This document shows positions 24,148 to 36,500 of a DNA stretch of 64,000 nt, one piece after another. Within the stretch, counting starts at the first letter, position 1, and every line of letters starts with the position of its first letter. The DNA comes from Eudromia elegans (taxonomy: Eukaryota > Chordata > Aves > Tinamiformes > Tinamidae), in the NCBI GenBank assembly GCA_003342815.1, contig PTEX01000234.1, positions 1,128,809-1,192,808 on the forward strand, read 5' to 3'. Made by a program: the position numbers and the translations under genes. The notes beneath the pieces are model-generated. The model was given only the letters and a program-made list of their open reading frames with translations. It did not search any database and was not told the origin of the DNA.

Positions 24148-24885
24148 CAGTTAATGGAAAGATTAGAATATCTTTTTTACAATATATTTCTCCTTCTTAA
24201 TGCTAAGCACTTTTCTTATTCTCAGAGCCTGCTACCAGGCATGGTTTGAATTCTGCAGGACTGCTAAGCTTGGCTCTTCAAAGGCCTTCCTGCAGGGTCA
24301 GAAGTTGCTGGTGCCTATGTTTGTAGAAAAGATGGCTTGGGCCTAAGTTATGACTTTATATAAACCTGCTCATATTCATCAATCAGGGATACTGTCCCTC
24401 CTTTTGGAGTTCCCCTGTAAAGATAGTTATCCTCCAAAGTCACAAGAGATGGCAGAAATACCAGTGTCTGCTTAATATTGCTTTACAGAGGAAGAGATAC
24501 TTCATTTGTTTTCATGCATTAATGTAGATAGTGTGTTTTGACAGGAATTCCTTGGCTTTCTAGGATTATAGAGAAAATGATCGAGAAAAGGCCCCGGCTT
24601 CATTGCTAGGTGGGGAGCTTTGATTTGTGCAAGGTTACAAATCGCAGAGATTCCATGGGCATCGCTACTTCTGGTGTAAGCAGGAGAAGAGCCACAGTAG
24701 AAACAGGTCCTGCTGCAAAGAAATTTTTGTTAATGGCAGCTACCATAGGGCATGGGGAAGGAGCATCTGTGGTGAAGGTTTGAGATTGCTGCTTTTTACA
24801 AACATTTATATGAGCTTTATCTTGGGACTGCCCTGAATTGGTTGCTGTGTTTTTCTTGCAATGGAATAAAATTGTTGCTTATCAC

Positions 24886-24933
24886 CTGCAACCAAAAGTC
24901 CTTATGGTTGTGTATTTCATTATAGAAATACAG
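24886..24933 (-). CDS. Candidate internal exon (unverified)
   Basis: On the minus strand the acceptor TTTGCCTTTCGACAG ends at 24934 and the donor GCAG|GTGATA follows 24886. The 48-bp segment is open in phase 0 at both ends and reads LYFYNEIHNHKDFWLQ. Its entry phase fits the exit phase of the candidate at 25764-25840. No family is recognised, and very short exons are the easiest to find by chance. Confidence 0.22.
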
Positions 24934-25763
24934 CTGTCGAAAGGCAAATTGAAGCTGTTAGTATTTTGGGAGCTATGTTTATAAGATGCTGTCTATAGCT
25001 GTAGGGATGTATAGGCTTATGTGAGTGTTTGATTCTCTATTGCTGGTCATGTTTTATCCTTAGCAGTGCGCACAGAAAGAGCCGTACTTGAGAATCAGAG
25101 GTCTCCTGAGAGGAGGACTGGGCACACTGAAAATGTATTTGTCACTTTTTACTTGGTGGCTGTTGGATCCTGTAGTCTTTGCTCATTCATTATATCAGAT
25201 ATGTCGTGCGCAAGTAACTGGAAAAAAAATGTTTTATGAGACAGTGTATGGAGCTGATGAGCTAAAACACACAGCCTAATAATAGAAAATCACAAATTAT
25301 TTCTAAATATAGTCTTTATTGTAACCTTCTGTTTTTCTGTAATTCCTTCTCTAATGCTTTATTTTGGCTATATGGGCTCATAAGAACTAATACTGAATTC
25401 TTCTGAAAAAAAATTCTTTTTTATTGTTTAAATCTTACAAGTGAAATTAAAAGTTTAGTAGTCATGGTCAGAAAGAAATGAGCCAAGGCATTGGGCTCAG
25501 TTTGTGTATTATTCCTGTGCTACTTTTTGCATTTGAGGAAGACTTATCAAACAGAGATTTCACATTTCTGAGTCAACATATGGACATCTTGATGGGAAAA
25601 TTTCTAGCCAACCCTATTTTACAGGGTCATTAGTTTGTTACCGTGAACTGTTTCTCATCTTCAGAGCTGAGCCATTTAACCCTAGTTTTAAAGCAGTAAC
25701 CAGAAATTAAGCAGCCTGCATGTTTTTCATGAGTCTTGAAGTTCCTTTATTGGCTTTTCTCAC

Positions 25764-25840
25764 CTGGTTTGCTGTAGATGATATTACTATTTGTATTGCT
25801 CTAAAGCAGAATGCAGGACCTGTGATAACCTTGAGTGCAT
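25764..25840 (-). CDS. Candidate internal exon with strong splice sites (unverified)
   Basis: This has the best paired splice sites in the window on the minus strand: an acceptor CTCTTTCCTTCCAG preceded by further pyrimidines, ending at 25841, and a donor ACCAG|GTGAGA after 25764. Only one frame is open over the 77 bp, entering in phase 1 and leaving in phase 0; it begins ALKVITGPAFCFRAIQIVIS. It may be a coding exon, a non-coding RNA exon or a pseudo-exon. Confidence 0.28.
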
Positions 25841-26478
25841 CTGGAAGGAAAGAGAAAGGAGATGAACTGCCAGCTCTGCTGCTGCCCAGGCCTGCTCAGA
25901 TCCTCTGGGCCATGCAGATATTTGTCCAGGATGTGATTTTCTAAAAGAGTAACAAAGTCTTTGCTCTCTTCAATGAGTCATAATTTATCATTGTCAAAAA
26001 TATGCAAGCGTTTCTTTTTGTTAGATGGATGAGAACAGAATATAAATGCAAATGGGTGAGTGACACTGTTTCAGGACTGATGTCTGTAGTGGCAATCAAT
26101 CACAAGTGCTTTAGAAAAGCAAGATTACTGAAATGATGTGCTGCAAAGCAAGCACTGCTGCAGTACATTGGGTATCTGGTGCTTTTATTAGTGCTATTAC
26201 GCTATGATGCTTAAACCGTGCCCTGCTTGCTGTACGTTTCCTAGGATCCAACAGGACTCCAGGAATGTGCCTTTGCTATTTCAGGCACACGTACAACACA
26301 GGAGTTAAAGGAGATTTAGCTATTGACAGGACAGGATATGGTTTGAAAATTATGAAATTTAAGAAGGAGGATTTGGAAAGCAATTCCCAGGTGGTAGCAG
26401 ATTGATTTCAAGGTTGACTGTAAGAAAACTCCTTTCCCGATAGCCACACGATGGAAAAATAGTAGGAAAAAAGTTCTC

Positions 26479-26493
26479 TTTTTTTTTTTTTTT
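26479..26493 (+). repeat. T(15) homopolymer
   Basis: A fifteen-base T run with no recognisable retroposon attached. Confidence 0.8.
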
Positions 26494-26516
26494 CCTGAAA
26501 ATTTCCTATTTCTTAC

Positions 26517-26580
26517 TTGTTCTGTGCTTTTGTGTGAAGGCAAAGTCATATAACTCATTCTCTAAATAGCAGTGGATACT
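26517..26580 (-). CDS. Candidate internal exon (unverified)
   Basis: The minus-strand acceptor GTTTCTTCATAAAGCCAG ends at 26581 and the donor ACAA|GTAAGA follows 26517. The 64-bp segment is open in phase 0, reads SIHCYLENELYDFAFTQKHR then T, and leaves in phase 1. That matches the entry phase of the candidate exon at 25764-25840, giving an Asn at the junction. No family is recognised. Confidence 0.25.
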
Positions 26581-26653
26581 CTGGCTTTATGAAGAAACAG
26601 AACGATGAAAGACACAAGGTCTGTTTTCAGGCTAGTCTCAGCCTGTTGGCTTC

Positions 26654-26886
26654 TCAGCCCCAAAACCTTCCACAGCCCTTTTGTAAGCAGGAGGGATGTG
26701 ACCTGCTGATGTGTGACTGCATTGCCCCAAGAGCAGTGGGGACCACTAACATGCACATGTCACAATACTGGCACTGAAATAGTAAATTCCTAGTGAGCAG
26801 AAGTGATTTATCTTGCACCCTAGTTGCAGGGGAGGAAAGAGGCAAGGAGTTGGTGGAAGGAGCCTCAAGCTGATAGGTTTCCTGTT
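26654..26886 (-). other. Open frame with C2H2-like spacing behind a good acceptor
   Basis: A minus-strand acceptor (TATATTCTTTTCAG) ends at 26887. From 26886, entering in phase 1, a frame of 76 codons runs to a stop at 26654. It contains FQCQYCDMCM and, 16 residues after the second Cys of CQYC, HISRSH, so a Cys2-His2-like arrangement with a longer than usual Cys-His gap (16 instead of about 12). This could be a degenerate zinc finger, a terminal exon or chance. Its phase does not join the candidate exon at 26580. Confidence 0.2.
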
Positions 26887-27299
26887 CTGAAAAGAATATA
26901 CATTACACAGGGATTTTTAAAAAAAACAACAAACAAACAAAAAACCCCCTAGAAATTAAAAACAGTTTATGGCTGACATGAGATAACCTTCCTTTCTATA
27001 TGAACACACACCAACCACAAAAGACATCCCAAAAACAAGGCGTCACAGTGAAAGACGCTGATATTAAGTGAACAGTATTTTACCTTACAAAAGGAAGAAA
27101 GAATTATGGTCCCAGGGAAGATTTGTCCCACATGAGAAGACAGCTGAGTACTCTGCATTACCTTTTCTGGAAGCATGAGGTCTGTGACTGAGGTTTAAGC
27201 ACCTTGACTCCATTACCTGCATAGTATAGGGAAAGGTGGACAGAGACTTGTCTATGGTGCTGTCCCCCAGATCCTCCTATTTGCTGCAAGTGACAGGAA

Positions 27300-28330
27300 T
27301 GTCCTAGGCTGGTCTTCCTAGCCTTGGAAACAAAACTGGGCCAAAGAAATGAATGAACAAAGTCCTGAGCCCTACCCCCTGGGTTGCAAAATCCAACATG
27401 ATACTCAAATGAATCAAGCTGCTATGTTTCTGTTAGAAGCATTAAGAACTTGAGCAATTCCCTGAGTGCTGTTGGTCACTGCTGTGTGCTAGTAGAGAGC
27501 ATTGCAAAAGGCCTGAAGAGCAGGACTTAAGGCTTTAGTCAAGGACCTCTTCAGGTAACAAGTATTCTGAGTATTACAAGAGGTTATGGATATATGACCT
27601 TATTACAACATCCTCTATACCACAGTCTCTTTGACTGCCAGATCTTTGTTCCCTTCTGTTCACTCTTGTTCTGAAAGAGGTGCTTCTTTCTTTATGTCTA
27701 ACTGAATATCCAGATAGAAGATTGAGTGTAAATGCTATAAAATGTTTTAACCTTACCTAGAAAAGCCGTGTGAACACATGTAGGAATGATTAATATATGT
27801 AAGAAAACAAAGTTACAAATGCACAGGGCTGCTGGGATCAGCTTTCTTCGAGCTATGGAAAAAACGTTATGCTGAAGGACCAGAGGGGAAAGTTCCTAGC
27901 ACAAACTGCTGCTGTTGTGCCTAAAGAGGGTGTGCAGAGAAGGAAGAGAATAATCTATTCTCCAGGAGTGTGGGACACGTAATAGTGTTCCTGGTTTGTA
28001 GCGAGGAGGAAGTTTCTTATGGTAGAGATGGAACGCCACCAGAAAAGTTGCCAATTCCAGTCAGTTCAGCTTTTAAGAATAGCTTGAACAAATATTGGTA
28101 AGGAATTTATAGGACTAGATAAAAGTGATGTGGGGAAAGATGCATATTAGATCACCTCCTAAAAGTCCCGCCAGCACAAACCTTTTCTTATGAGTCATTC
28201 TGCTTTTCTTGTTTGTAACTCACATGTGATTACCTTTATGTGTAGGGAGTTTATAAAATCAGACTTGATACATTTTCCATAATCTTGATAATTTGGGATT
28301 AGGCCTCTGCATTTTTTTCTAATTCTCTTC
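27300..28330. other. Non-coding sequence, nothing recognised
   Basis: Mixed composition with no repeat family, motif cluster or convincing frame. Confidence 0.5.
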
Positions 28331-28405
28331 AGACCTTCCGTGACTCAAAAATGGATTATTTGCAGTCAGTAGATGGGCCTGTCCTTATTGTTGCGTTTCT
28401 TTCAG

Positions 28406-28480
28406 CTTCAGGGCAGCGAGCATCTGAGCTATTCAGAGAGGGCCTGCTGTTCCACCCAAGGCTTTGGGATCCTTTGGGAG
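28406..28480 (+). other. Candidate plus-strand exon or LINE remnant
   Basis: A pyrimidine-rich acceptor (TTGTTGCGTTTCTTTCAG) ends at 28405, and a near-consensus donor GGGAG|GTAAGG follows 28480. The 75-bp segment is open in phase 0 at both ends and reads LQGSEHLSYSERACCSTQGF and then GILWE. The piece EHLSYSER resembles EHLSYEER in the C-terminal part of CR1 ORF2, so an ancient LINE scrap is an alternative to an exon. The resemblance covers only about eight residues and does not continue. Confidence 0.25.
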
Positions 28481-28599
28481 GTAAGGCTGTTGAACATGAC
28501 CTTATTACTAAATATGTTCTCATCAGGGCTAATTCTCCATTTAGAACAGAAAGGATGTTTAAATTTCCAATACTGAGAACAAGTGATTAGATTTCTGTT

Positions 28600-30420
28600 A
28601 CTAATCCAGACTCTTCCTCTGGATTTACACTCTATAGTGTATGTTATTTTGAAAGATTAGTAACTCTACCACCTGAAAAATGGGATTATTTTGAAACACC
28701 CAGTGTAGACCGTCAATGTAAAAATTAGCAAGGGAAGTCCAGTGGTTCACAAAATAACTATAATATAGGAGTCTCATCTCAGAATGAGGCAAACAGAACT
28801 GTAAGGGTTTACTCCAGCTTAGGATGTGTAAGTATTAGTTTGGGTCATATATTTTGGTCCTTTACCAAGTGCTCATATGTTAGTGGACTCATGGAGTTGC
28901 ATGATGTTGGAGAAGAGAATTGCAAAGAACAGAGAGAAGGTAGGTAGATATGTATGTCGTATTGGTATTTGATTTTCAGGAAATTTGCAATATTATTTCA
29001 CTTGCTTGAGAGCTGTATATTAAAAATAAGTGCCTTTACACCAATTTACTTTAAAATGCCTGTTTGTCACTATCATGAGCCCTTAACTTTCAAAGTGCTA
29101 GTTTAGTGATGTTGTAGCTAATCCTTGCTTTTGCATAGAGGGCAAAAATACTGTTCTTTACTGGGAAGGGCAGACCTCTTCATTGATATGAGGAAAAGCT
29201 CTTGTCAGTTGAGGCTATCTGCTATCCAAGTTCATACCATACCAAAAACTGCTGTAACTTGTATATCTTTGGGAAGCAATCTGGAGAGGTTTTTGGAAGA
29301 ATAGGAAAGTTATATTTGAATTTAACATGTATCAAGATGGTCACCATACATTTAGCCTTGAGAAGTGTATATATGGCTTTTCACGGTCTTTTTTTCGTAT
29401 ATAAATAATGCTGAGGTACAGATAAATTTCAAGTATGGAGGTTTAATTCTGTTCTCAGTTAGATGGTATAAAACAAACTGGAGTAAGGCAACACCTGAAG
29501 TGTATTTATTTCCTGTTTACAAATTACATATTAACATCTTTTTAAAAAGTGAATCATTCTTTCCTTTCAAGACCTAATACTGGAATAGCATATTTCTGCA
29601 GGAGCTCATGTATGTGTGATTCATTGCTGGCATGTTCTGGTTAGTGGTAGGGCTGGTTTGGCATAAAGGCTGTTGGGTGTTTAATCTGCCCAATGACTGG
29701 GTGGGAATAAGGAAACAGAAAAAAGGGAGCTAACACATCGTCAGAGAGCACCCACGCTATACTATAGGGAGGAGCAACTGGGAGCCCACAGGCAAACTCA
29801 TGCCATGTGTGACGTGGTGGTCCTGGAAGTGAAGTGTCAAACCTTGGTAATTTCATTAGGTGTAGTTCAGCCAAACCTCCAATGTCACATATGTAACATT
29901 TATTTCCTTCTCCAAGTCTCTAATCAAGCATTCTTTAAATAAATATCTCACCCTTTTTTTGTTTCTTTTGTTTGTTTTTTAAGCTTAAAATAGCTGTGTC
30001 ATGTAGGCCCTCCAATAAGTATCTAATTCTGAGTCTGTTTAAATCAATTATTTAGGACTAGTCCTTGTGTGTGGAAATGTGGCAACAGATACCTTTGGGC
30101 AGAGATCTCTGTTTCAATCTTTCCCTGCTTCTTGAGGACAGTAGGAAGTAAATAAAAGCCAATAGTTTTCTGCAATAGTCTAAAAAAACTGAGAAGAAGA
30201 AACCTTTAGAGAGCCATCTTCCTGCAGGGTGAGCTCTGTCTGATGAATGAGCTCTCCCTCAGGTCATCCTTTTCTTGGTGAATTTATAAGTGAAGGTGCA
30301 AGGGGATAGAAGATGCACAAGGCCAGTGTACCCATGGAGCTCTTTTTACAATATTTCGAAGGATGGGAAGGGAGAAATAGCAGACAGTCATCTGCACTGA
30401 GTGGTCTTTGAACCTGTTTC
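28600..30420. other. Non-coding sequence, nothing recognised
   Basis: No gene, repeat family or motif cluster is visible. Open frames up to 79 codons lack splice context. Confidence 0.5.
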
Positions 30421-30430
30421 AATTTGCTTC

Positions 30431-30473
30431 ATATATCTATATCTATATGTATATCTATATCTGTATATATGTT
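30431..30473. repeat. ATATCT-type microsatellite
   Basis: Imperfect hexanucleotide repeat built from TATCTA/TATATC units, with some TATG variants. Confidence 0.8.
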
Positions 30474-30699
30474 TTACTTTCTCCTCTCTAAAGATGTAGA
30501 GAGATGCCAGGGGGATGCCAAAAGATCCTTGGCACCAAAACCCCACGGAAATGATATTTTGCCTATCTGAACAGTCAGTCAGGCATCTACTGATTAGAAA
30601 TCTGGCCATCAGCATAAAACTGCTAGAAATGTTTGTAAGGACGATCCAAATCAACCTGCCAGGAGGACACTGACACAATCATAAACAGTACTTGGAGTT

Positions 30700-33600
30700 G
30701 GCATTGTGCAACCCCTGAAAGCATTCATATTTCAAGGTTTCTTAAAATCTGTGAACACATACTAAATTCTTGTTGAAACATTTAATTTTTTTGGTGTTAA
30801 AATTGGATTATAAAGGGCAGACTTTATATGGTTGTGATGCTTTTTTTAACTTCATTTCACTTATATTTATTTGCTTCAAAGAAGCTCTGATTTTAGTTCT
30901 GAGAATGATGACTGACTTCAGCCAAATGGCATCTTTGCCTGGTGAGAAGGAGAATGATTGACTCCTGAACTTCTAGAAGAAACAAAAAAATAAAATTAAA
31001 AAAAATTCAGGAGCTCTGTTTTGAGGGGGGAAAAAAAAGGCATATTCATAGTTTGAATCCTTAGTAGGCAGTGAAATAGTGAAATGCAACATAGCTGGTT
31101 TTGCTCTGTCCTGTGGACTCTTCTAGCTCACAGCAGTGTTTGAACACTGGGAGCACTATAACGGTATAATTTATTCTCCCAACTTTTGGAAATATCTCCC
31201 AACTCTTTCTTCTGAATATTCCTTTCACTAATTCCATTTGATTTTAACTGTTGATAAAGTTGGCATTATAGCAAGTATTTTAAAAGGACTAAAAAGAAAT
31301 ATTGTGGTATGTAGTGTAATTTGTCCGTGACATTCATTGCCATGAGGTCTGATTGAGGCCAAGATTATTGGAAGTGCTATAAAAGGAATGGGAGTTTCTG
31401 GGTAAAAGGAGATTCTCTGCAGCTGCAGTTGCAAATAAAAACGAACAAACAAAAATTAGAATGATGCAAACCCCAGGTTCTCTAAGGAAGTAAATAGGAC
31501 TTCTCACCCTTTAAGCAGCTGATAACATCGACCACTCTCACTGCTTGAATAACTGAAGCAAACATTGATCTTGAGTACATGAACTTGATGCCCTTGAGAA
31601 TTTCAGCAGAGCAATCCAAGTAGTATTAGAGATAGAGTCCTGTACCAAAATTTAAAAGACTCCTCCCCCAAAGAATAATATTCCAAATGCCAGTTCTAGG
31701 TCTGTTTCTGAATTTTAAGTTTGATTTAGGAAAGGGTCTTTACAACATAGGTTAAGAATTTGATCAGGCAAAACTAAAATCAGCTTTTGTGATCCATATT
31801 GCAGCACTGAACTGGAAACTCTGGAGCTAAGTAGGATTGAACAGTCTCATCCCCACACAGTCTCCCTGGCTCAAAGGTAGTTAGAAGAGGTATTAGACCA
31901 TGACCTGAGAGCATACAGGAGAAGGAAGGAGCCAGATCTGTTGGCGCTTGCTCTCTCAATAAGAATTCATGTCAAATCTAGTGAGTCATTAAATGTTTTT
32001 GTGGAGCTACACTCTTAATTTTAAAATCATGAATTTTAACTGTAATATATTTTTCCTGTTTTAACACTGCTGTGAGACTCATCTGCATTTCCATGGAGTT
32101 TAATAGGTACAATCCACTTGTATCAACATAGGTACTTTGCTGTTCCAAGACCAAATAGTTTAATTCTGTTTCTTTTCTCCAGAGGAAGATTAAAAAAGTG
32201 CAGATGGTGACATGAGGTAGAGGGTTTTCTTCTTTCTTCTGCTTGGGGATGACTGCCACCTTTCCAGCCACACTGCGAACACAGGGCTCGGTTCGGTCTA
32301 AGCAGAGAGCATGTAGTGCCCTTTGAGAACCTGCTACACCCTCGTGGGGAAATCTGGAGCAGAGAAGCTGCGTGTCGGAGCTCGATAGTACACAGCTCCA
32401 TACAGCTACCTGTATTTCCTTTGAATATAATGAACAGGTTGCAAAGGAAATTGCCAGAATTATTTGTAGCTGCTCTGTTTTTAGGAAGAAGTTACTGTAA
32501 TTTATCAGTTCTGTAAGTTTGAAAACTCAAAATTAGCAAATTCCTCATCTCTTTAAAATGAGAAAGAAAGTTTGGAAGTGCTCTAGCTCCAAATTAAAGA
32601 CTGAGTAGTCCTTATGGTTACCTAAATATGCAGTAGGTGATATCACACTGTGAACGACAAGTCTAAAATTCATCATTGGTTTAAAAATTACAAGATTAAA
32701 AATTAATAACACCTTGGGCATTTTCATGCCTTTTTTCATTTTCAAGCCCTAGCCTCTTGTGACTCTGGATACTGCACACAGGTCACATTTTGAAGCTTTT
32801 CTCCGCAATTGTAGGGGCTAGAAGTTTATGTATTTCAGTTTACTTCAGAAACAAATTAAAGGTCTTAAGAAGGTGATTGACTAACATAAAACATGTAACA
32901 AATGCATGAGTGGTGGCAGAACTGCTGGAGAGGTGTCACAACTGTATGGCTGAGTCAAAAAAAAAAAAAGGCTTAAAATCAAAATAAAGGTACTAAGGGA
33001 TCAAACATACTAAATGCTAGACCTTGTTGCTTGCTCTGAGGGCAGCAAGGTCTTTTCCTCTACTGTAGTTTTGTTACTGTCTTTCATTGCTATGAAATAG
33101 GTTTGCACTTGTTATAGCAGAAGTCCTTAGTTTCACATCTAGCTCAAGTCTTTGTGTCTTTTTTTATACAGTTTTCAATATGCAGATGAGTAATACAGTA
33201 AGAGTTATGTCTCTAACTCTTTGATCACAGGGATTCCTTGCTGAAAAGGAATAGTGGTTTTGGGGGTTTTTTTTTTGTTTTTTTTTTTTGTTTTAAACTA
33301 TATGTAATAATTTCAGAATAGGATTTCCCCGACAGGCAAGGTGAACAATAGGGATGCAAATGATAAGATTTCCCCAGAAGATGAGCCAGTGAATGAAACC
33401 ATGAATGTCTCTCACATGCACATGCTCACACACAGAGTTGTCTCCCTACTTTTAAGTCCTGAAATAAGTCTTAAGAGGGGAGAAAAAAAAAAAAAAGATG
33501 TTTTAAAATCCCTTTGCTAGAGGGAATACAGAGCATTCATACTGAAGCATGAAGATATGATCCATAGGTATTGTTCAGGAGATAGGCTAATACATCACTC

Positions 33601-35480
33601 CTTTCAGTTTCAGCTTTACAAGAACCCAATAAAGCGTTTATTTCATTACTATAGGCTGTGGGGTAAATTGGTAGGAAATCCAATTCATTCTGCTTCGTGT
33701 ATAGACCCTGACTGACTTGAGATCTGAGTTTGAGTGGGAAGACTTTAAATGATATGTGCTTCAATTTTGCTTCTCTAAACAGGGAAAATAGAATTTTCTG
33801 TTTTGAGAAAGAAAGGGGTACAAATCAGATCATGTATTAACCCACACACTGGGTTAAAAATATCCAGTAGGCTGGATCAGACTCTGATAGAAAATGGCTC
33901 ACTCCAGAGCCGTTTGCATTGAATGTATGCAGGTATTGATGTGAATAATTTACCTCTGATTTTAAGAAATATTTAGGATCTTAATACAGCTATCCGCAAG
34001 GATATTGTAGACGAGATCAATCTGAAATGAGAATGTGTGGTCTGAGGTCATGTGTAGATTAATATAACTCCTAAAATTGAATTAAAATAATGACTATCAT
34101 TGGTTTGTAGAGAAGCCACGGCATACTCTGAGAACTGTCTTCTAGATGAGCCTCCCAGTAACAAAAATTGGGGCAAAAATCAATAAAGGAAAGAAATACC
34201 TGTTAACTGTGTGGCTTGTCTCAGGTGAAATATAGGAAGACAGTTACTTACATTTGAAATGCAAATAGTAATGATGAATCTCATGCTGTTCCCTGGCACT
34301 CTTCCAAGCATGTAAATGTCAGCAGAGTCAACAATAGATAAGTACACAACGTGTTACGAATTGTACAATTTATTGTGCTACACCAAAAGCAAAACATTAT
34401 GTTCAGAAATATGATACCTTCAAGTCAGCAAGACACTTAAGTAAAAATGATAGCACACGTAATATATTTTGATTAATAGAAATACTGAAAGCCTGTAAAA
34501 TGGGCTCCTCCAAATTTGATAAATTTAATATACATTAACATATAAAAATCTGTCCATGGTTTTTCAGTTTGAAACAGATATCACCAGTTGAAATAGTAAG
34601 AGTCCAGCTATGGTGTTTAGATGCTGTCGTCTGTGAAATATGCATTTACTAGCTGGTAATATCCGTAAAGAACTAAATTCTCATCTGTCACAGATCAACA
34701 TAACTCTGGCATACCTAGCATAAAGTTTTCATCTCCATTGGTGACTTGGATCGGCATGTTCCTGTCGTACAGGACTTTCATGCAAGAGAAAAGTGTCCAA
34801 AAGTGGACATTAATAAGCAAGTGGCTTGGCAGAAGCATGGTGAGGTTGGGACATGCTGCAGCAATGGCATCCAGCAGTCACACTATTAAGTTACATCACT
34901 GCTCAGCAGCGCAGTCCTGTGTAGTCAGTCATTTCCACCTTTTCAGTGTTCAGGCAATGTCTGTAACTCAGACCGTTTTGAGGACAAAATGTGAATATGT
35001 GAAATTCTAAAGCTTGTTTCAGCCAGTGGCTGGTAGTTACACCAAACAACCCCATATAAAGTGCTGTTACTCAAAGCTAAGTATAACAGGGCCTAATGAA
35101 ATGCCTACTGTGTAATACATCTTTGTTTCAGGTAAAAATAGCTGTGCAGGTGTTTTCATACATATATGTTAGAGATTCATTATGATGAACACTCAGTTAT
35201 GTACATAGAATAATAATCTCACAGTCTGGCCTGCTAAATAGATGTCCAGATTATGTGAGAATCAATCATGAATAGCAGTGACTGTGTGCAGTAGATTGCA
35301 CAATAGCTTTTCATACTTTTATGGAGCTCGTGCAAATAAAGAGGACAAAAGGAGTCAGGTTTGCACAGAATATTAACACGGCCTCTTGGTCACCTCACTG
35401 CTGAAGAACTCCGGTCAGCTGGTGGCTAGGTTTCTCGCTCTTTTCCTTCTGTACTAGAACGGATATGCTAAAAATTCATA
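30700..35480. other. Non-coding sequence with scattered homopolymers
   Basis: No gene or transposon is recognised. There are A or T runs near 32948-32960, 33262-33297 (T-rich with interspersed G) and 33484-33496. GC is a little higher at 32250-32400. A 90-codon frame at 34738-35010 on the plus strand has no family features. Confidence 0.5.
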
Positions 35481-35867
35481 ATGTAATCAGGCACTTATGC
35501 TTATAGAGCCCTGTTCCTGCAAATATCTCAGAGCATTTTACCATCATTAAAATCAAATTAAAATACTATCTCAATAAATGGAAGAATATGCATAGTAATT
35601 CTTATTTGAATATTAATCTAGTCAAAACACTAACTTATTTCTGAAAAATTCAAATAAAAAAATTAGAATTCAGTGCATTTTATCCTTTTACTGTTCTATA
35701 AGGAATACAGCCCTCTGGTTGGATTCTCTTCCAGCACTTGTAACTAACTGAATATTAACATTACAGTAAGCAGAGCTACTCGGATACTTAAAGTTATATT
35801 TAAACTGAACTACCTCAGGTGGGTTCTACAGCTCTTAACATGGTCTTAAAACAGTGCAAGTGAGAGC

Positions 35868-35901
35868 ATAATCTAAATGCTAAATGTATAATCTAAATGT
35901 G
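35868..35901 (+). repeat. Short direct repeat
   Basis: ATAATCTAAATG occurs twice within about 35 bp, separated by CTAAATGT-like sequence. It is probably a slippage product. Confidence 0.5.
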
Positions 35902-35989
35902 TGTGCTCTGCCCACAACACAGTTTAATTGATTTCTTACTGGATATTGCATATCCTTAAGAGCCATCGCCAAATGAATTTCTTCTCCAG

Positions 35990-36500
35990 TCTATGAACAT
36001 TTGTCTACTTAATCTTTTTATTGCCTGGTGATAGCAAATCACATGAGAGCTGAGATCCCTTATTTCTTATTTTCTTTGATCCGTTTCTTGTCTGACACAG
36101 TGTTCGGGGGCTGTGCACTACCACACGCCTCAGGAACTCTGATTTGTCTAATCAAACCAGCTGCTGATGGTCCATGGGGTCTCTCATCTTCTACTGCAGC
36201 ATCTCATTTGTTGATCTTTCTTAGTAATAGTGGTCATGAGGCAGCATCTTTTTTATTGGTTGACAACATGTAGAAATTAAAAAGCAATAGTTAGCGGTTT
36301 CCAGTGTTCATCAGTAAAGCTGTCAATCTTTTCACAGACGCTCTTTTGCATAGACACGCAGCTCTTCTGCTAGCAAGCAGGCAGCATTTGACTGCATTTG
36401 GCTTTGAGTGAGTCACCCACGTGTTCTGAAGGCTGTGCTCCTTTATTATTTGCATTATTTATTAAATTATTGGCATATATTCACCCATGACCTCTGTTAG
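35990..36500. promoter_or_regulatory. Possible conserved regulatory element
   Basis: This repeat-free sequence contains TTATTATTTGCATTATTTAT and TGAGTCACCCACGTG, the latter holding an AP-1-like TGAGTCA beside a CACGTG E-box. The texture resembles vertebrate conserved non-coding sequence, but this is an impression only. It ends at a T-rich run near 36510. Confidence 0.28.

Noticed and set aside
24527-24670. Two further strong minus-strand acceptor-like tracts (ending near 24562 and 24671)
   Set aside because: No donor in a compatible position and quickly closed frames in the needed phase. Typical decoy acceptors.
26630-26680. CTCAGCCTGTTGG phrase similar to a CR1 3' region word
   Set aside because: The adjoining CR1 words are missing, so the match is too short to call.
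30431-30678. 96-codon minus-strand frame containing YRYRYTYRYRY
   Set aside because: The repetitive peptide is a direct product of the ATATCT microsatellite.
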